Positions 62,339 to 64,000 of a stretch of DNA of 64,000 nt are shown piece by piece. The notes beneath the pieces were generated by a model. That model saw only the letters and a list, made by a program, of their open reading frames with translations. It was not told the DNA's origin and ran no database searches. Position 1 is the first letter of the stretch; each line of letters starts with the position of its first letter. The stretch lies in NCBI GenBank assembly GCA_025716855.1, contig JAIXMQ010000009.1, forward strand, positions 668,892-732,891, read 5' to 3'. The position numbers and the translations under genes were made by a program. Source of the stretch: Pilaira anomala (taxonomy: Eukaryota; Mucoromycota; Mucoromycetes; Mucorales; Mucoraceae).

Positions 62339-63233
62339 TTGAAAGATATATATTTTTTTATTCTAAATCCTTCAATACACTTAAACCTCGGTTGTATCAA
62401 CGGCAAAGACTTAACGGAAAATGTTTATGATAACATTTTAATAACTTCATATAAGATGTATACTACTGATGTTGTTAACTTGAAGCAAAAAAAAAAAAAA
62501 GAAGAAGTGACTCTTGAAGCGTCGTCAATGATAAGAGATTTTGTATGGAATATCCCAAGTTGTAGTATTAACCCAGATCAATCACCACGACAATTTCCCG
62601 GGGGATATGGTAACTGCATCATTGAGTTATTCATATTATTTATGGATAAGCTTTCTCTAGAGATGAAATCAAGGATATCTGGGTGCTCTAGTTCTGTTTG
62701 TCGATCATTAATTTGTTTAGGAAATGACTCCCATTCCAGGGTTCAGGAAACCGCAATCCCTATGCTTTTGGATGTTTCTGATCACACGAGGGATTCGATT
62801 TCTGCAGACAAATCGTTTGCCAGTGAGGAACAGTTGGAAAAATAGTTTAGCTCTATTTTTCTGTATACCTCTATAATTAGAGAAAAGAAGTTCAAATGCA
62901 GAGAATATGGAGAGTGTACTGGTGTAGTCACCGCAAGAAATTTAATAGATCCTTTGAATACTCCATCTTTTCTTTACGTATCTGATCCTACTAATTTTAC
63001 AGAAAACGAAACCATCAGGCCAAACATATGTTTCCCAGAAAGAGTCGAAATTTGTAACAGTATGTAGTGCTGCCTACACATTACACGGTAGAGTATATTC
63101 TTCTTCTTCAAACGGGGATCATTTTTTTACCGTTTGCTATAAAATTATCAACACTACAAAATATCTTATACGTATTGATAATTTACATAATAACAACATT
63201 AAAACTATTACGTCTGACATGATAAAAACCTAA
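62339..63233 (+). pseudogene. degenerate USP-like cysteine-protease ORF
   Basis: One frame runs 62339-62842, is cut by TAG at 62843-62845 and stays open in the same frame to TAG at 63065-63067. A second frame (-/+1) is open from about 62990 to TAA at 63231-63233. Read together, the parts resemble a ubiquitin-protease-like fold: a Cys-box-like GGYGNCIIELFILF (Cys codon 62615-62617), internal Cys pairs (SGCSSSVCRSLIC; KFKCREYGEC), and a His-box-like TLHGRVYSSSSNGDHFFTVC near 63080-63130. An intron with acceptor CTAATTTTACAG (ends about 62999) could explain the frame change, but not the TAG. Family resemblance is by eye and weak. Confidence 0.35.
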
Positions 63234-63442
63234 AAAATTCTTATAAGATATCCTCGCACTGTATACGCCTGCTACAAAAAATTATAAATAACCTTGGCAA
63301 GTATCCTCCTTTCGGATACTTTTTTTTTATCTTTCGATTTTTTAACCTTTCTTATTTTCGTTTCTCTTTACATTTTTCTATTTTATTTCTTTATATTATT
63401 TCTCTTATCCTATTTTAAAACTTTTCTTCTTAATAAACATAT

Positions 63443-63735
63443 CATATAACCAAACTATTAAGTATTTCTCCTGCATATTGGTGTATTTCATGCAAAAGTT
63501 ATAAAAAAGGTTATTCACGTGACGATGTGGCTTGCTATACTTTTTATAAATCCGGATAAAAGTCATCCGTAATTTTACTACTCTTTCCCCCCCCTCCATA
63601 TAACCAAACTATAAAGTATTTCTTCTGCATATTGGTGTATTTCATGCAAAAGTTATAAAAAACCTTATTCACGTGACGATGTGACTTGTTATCCTTTTTA
63701 TAAATCCGGATAAAAGTCATCCGTGATTTTACTAC
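63443..63735. repeat. two tandem 139-bp direct repeats, period 154 bp
   Basis: Copy 1 (63443-63581) and copy 2 (63597-63735) both start CATATAACCAAACTAT and end TTTTACTAC; only a handful of mismatches are visible. Each holds TTCACGTGACGATGTG (CACGTG E-box) and TATAAATCCGGATAAAAGTC. The 15-bp spacer contains a C run in the first copy junction. Function unknown: promoter array or remnant of a mobile or subrepeat element. Confidence 0.9.
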
Positions 63736-63892
63736 CTTTTTTTTTACTACTGGATTTCCCACTGTTTTTGGGACTCGGTTTGAAAATTTTTGGGACTAAA
63801 TGTCAGAGTTGTTTGAACAAAATCAGAATTATTTTTTGAACAATTATTTAAAATTTTTGGAATATTTATTATTTTTAAAAAAAAAACTATAG

Positions 63893-64000
63893 CATCTGCT
63901 CTTCAGCTAAGCAACGAGGAAAAAAAGATACAGAATGTCTTATCCATCCTCTACAATCACTCAAAGTTACTTTAGAACATGATTCTAATATTCTTGGTGT
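63893..64000 (+). CDS. possible exon running off the right edge
   Basis: After an ACTATAG acceptor-like site (ends 63892) one frame stays open to the window end (ICSSAKQRGKKDTECLIHPL, then QSLKVTLEHDSNILGV). Composition is protein-like and upstream is stop-rich, consistent with an exon of a gene continuing to the right. Too short to identify. Confidence 0.25.

Noticed and set aside
63420..63740. CRISPR-like array
   Set aside because: Only two long tandem copies with a 15-bp spacer in a eukaryotic genome; a simple tandem duplication.

Overview
The window is nuclear DNA from an early-diverging filamentous fungus, most likely a mucoralean (Rhizopus/Mucor-like) species. The evidence is a strongly A+T-rich sequence full of long A/T homopolymers, many short GT-AG introns (about 30-100 bp), very compact gene spacing, chitin-synthase export machinery (CHS7), a fungal glycogen phosphorylase, an ECL1-type zinc protein, and a class C GPCR of a kind found in basal fungi. 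The species cannot be fixed from sequence alone. Gene models were built by hand: splice sites were chosen so that reading frame and family similarity both continue, and the summed coding length is a multiple of three except where stated.

Layout. 0-5.4 kb: the tail of a gene entering from the left, an orphan single-TM protein, tRNA-Ser(AGA) and glycogen phosphorylase. 5.5-8 kb: an RBBP4/Hat2-type WD40 protein and an ECL1-like zinc protein. 8.3-16.6 kb, all on the minus strand: a 14-exon class C GPCR with a PH-like tail, an ankyrin+DIL (dilute) protein, and ribosomal protein P0. 16.6-22.2 kb: a gene-poor stretch with one 75-residue ORF and many microsatellites. 22.2-28.1 kb, plus strand: a G-alpha subunit, mitochondrial ribosomal protein uL29m and ER glucosidase I. 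28.2-34.7 kb, minus strand: the XRN1 exonuclease and an aldehyde dehydrogenase. 35-59.2 kb is a dense housekeeping block: CHS7, a dual-specificity phosphatase, eEF1B-alpha, a GNAT acetyltransferase, an HD-domain nucleotidase, RLI1/ABCE1, SEC20, a RasGAP, an FHA-forkhead factor, SAD1/USP39, GMF/AIM7, a sugar transporter, a Whi3-type RRM protein, an ankyrin protein and 5-aminolevulinate synthase. 59.7-64 kb looks accessory and degenerate: a SET/SMYD-like fragment, a spliced orphan gene, a broken USP-like ORF, a perfect inverted repeat and a 154-bp-period tandem repeat.

How the genes relate. These are eukaryotic single-gene units, not operons. Several sit tail to tail with almost no spacer: the SAD1 and GMF stop codons physically overlap, and the ankyrin gene and HEM1 are 11 bp apart. 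Others share short bidirectional promoters (FKH/SAD1, 137 bp). A receptor (class C GPCR), a G-alpha subunit and a RasGAP, all signalling parts, lie within about 37 kb of each other, but nothing in the sequence shows they act together. The best candidates for new biology are the GPCR with its PH-like tail and the degenerate right-hand end. I did not find a clear-cut novel multi-gene system.
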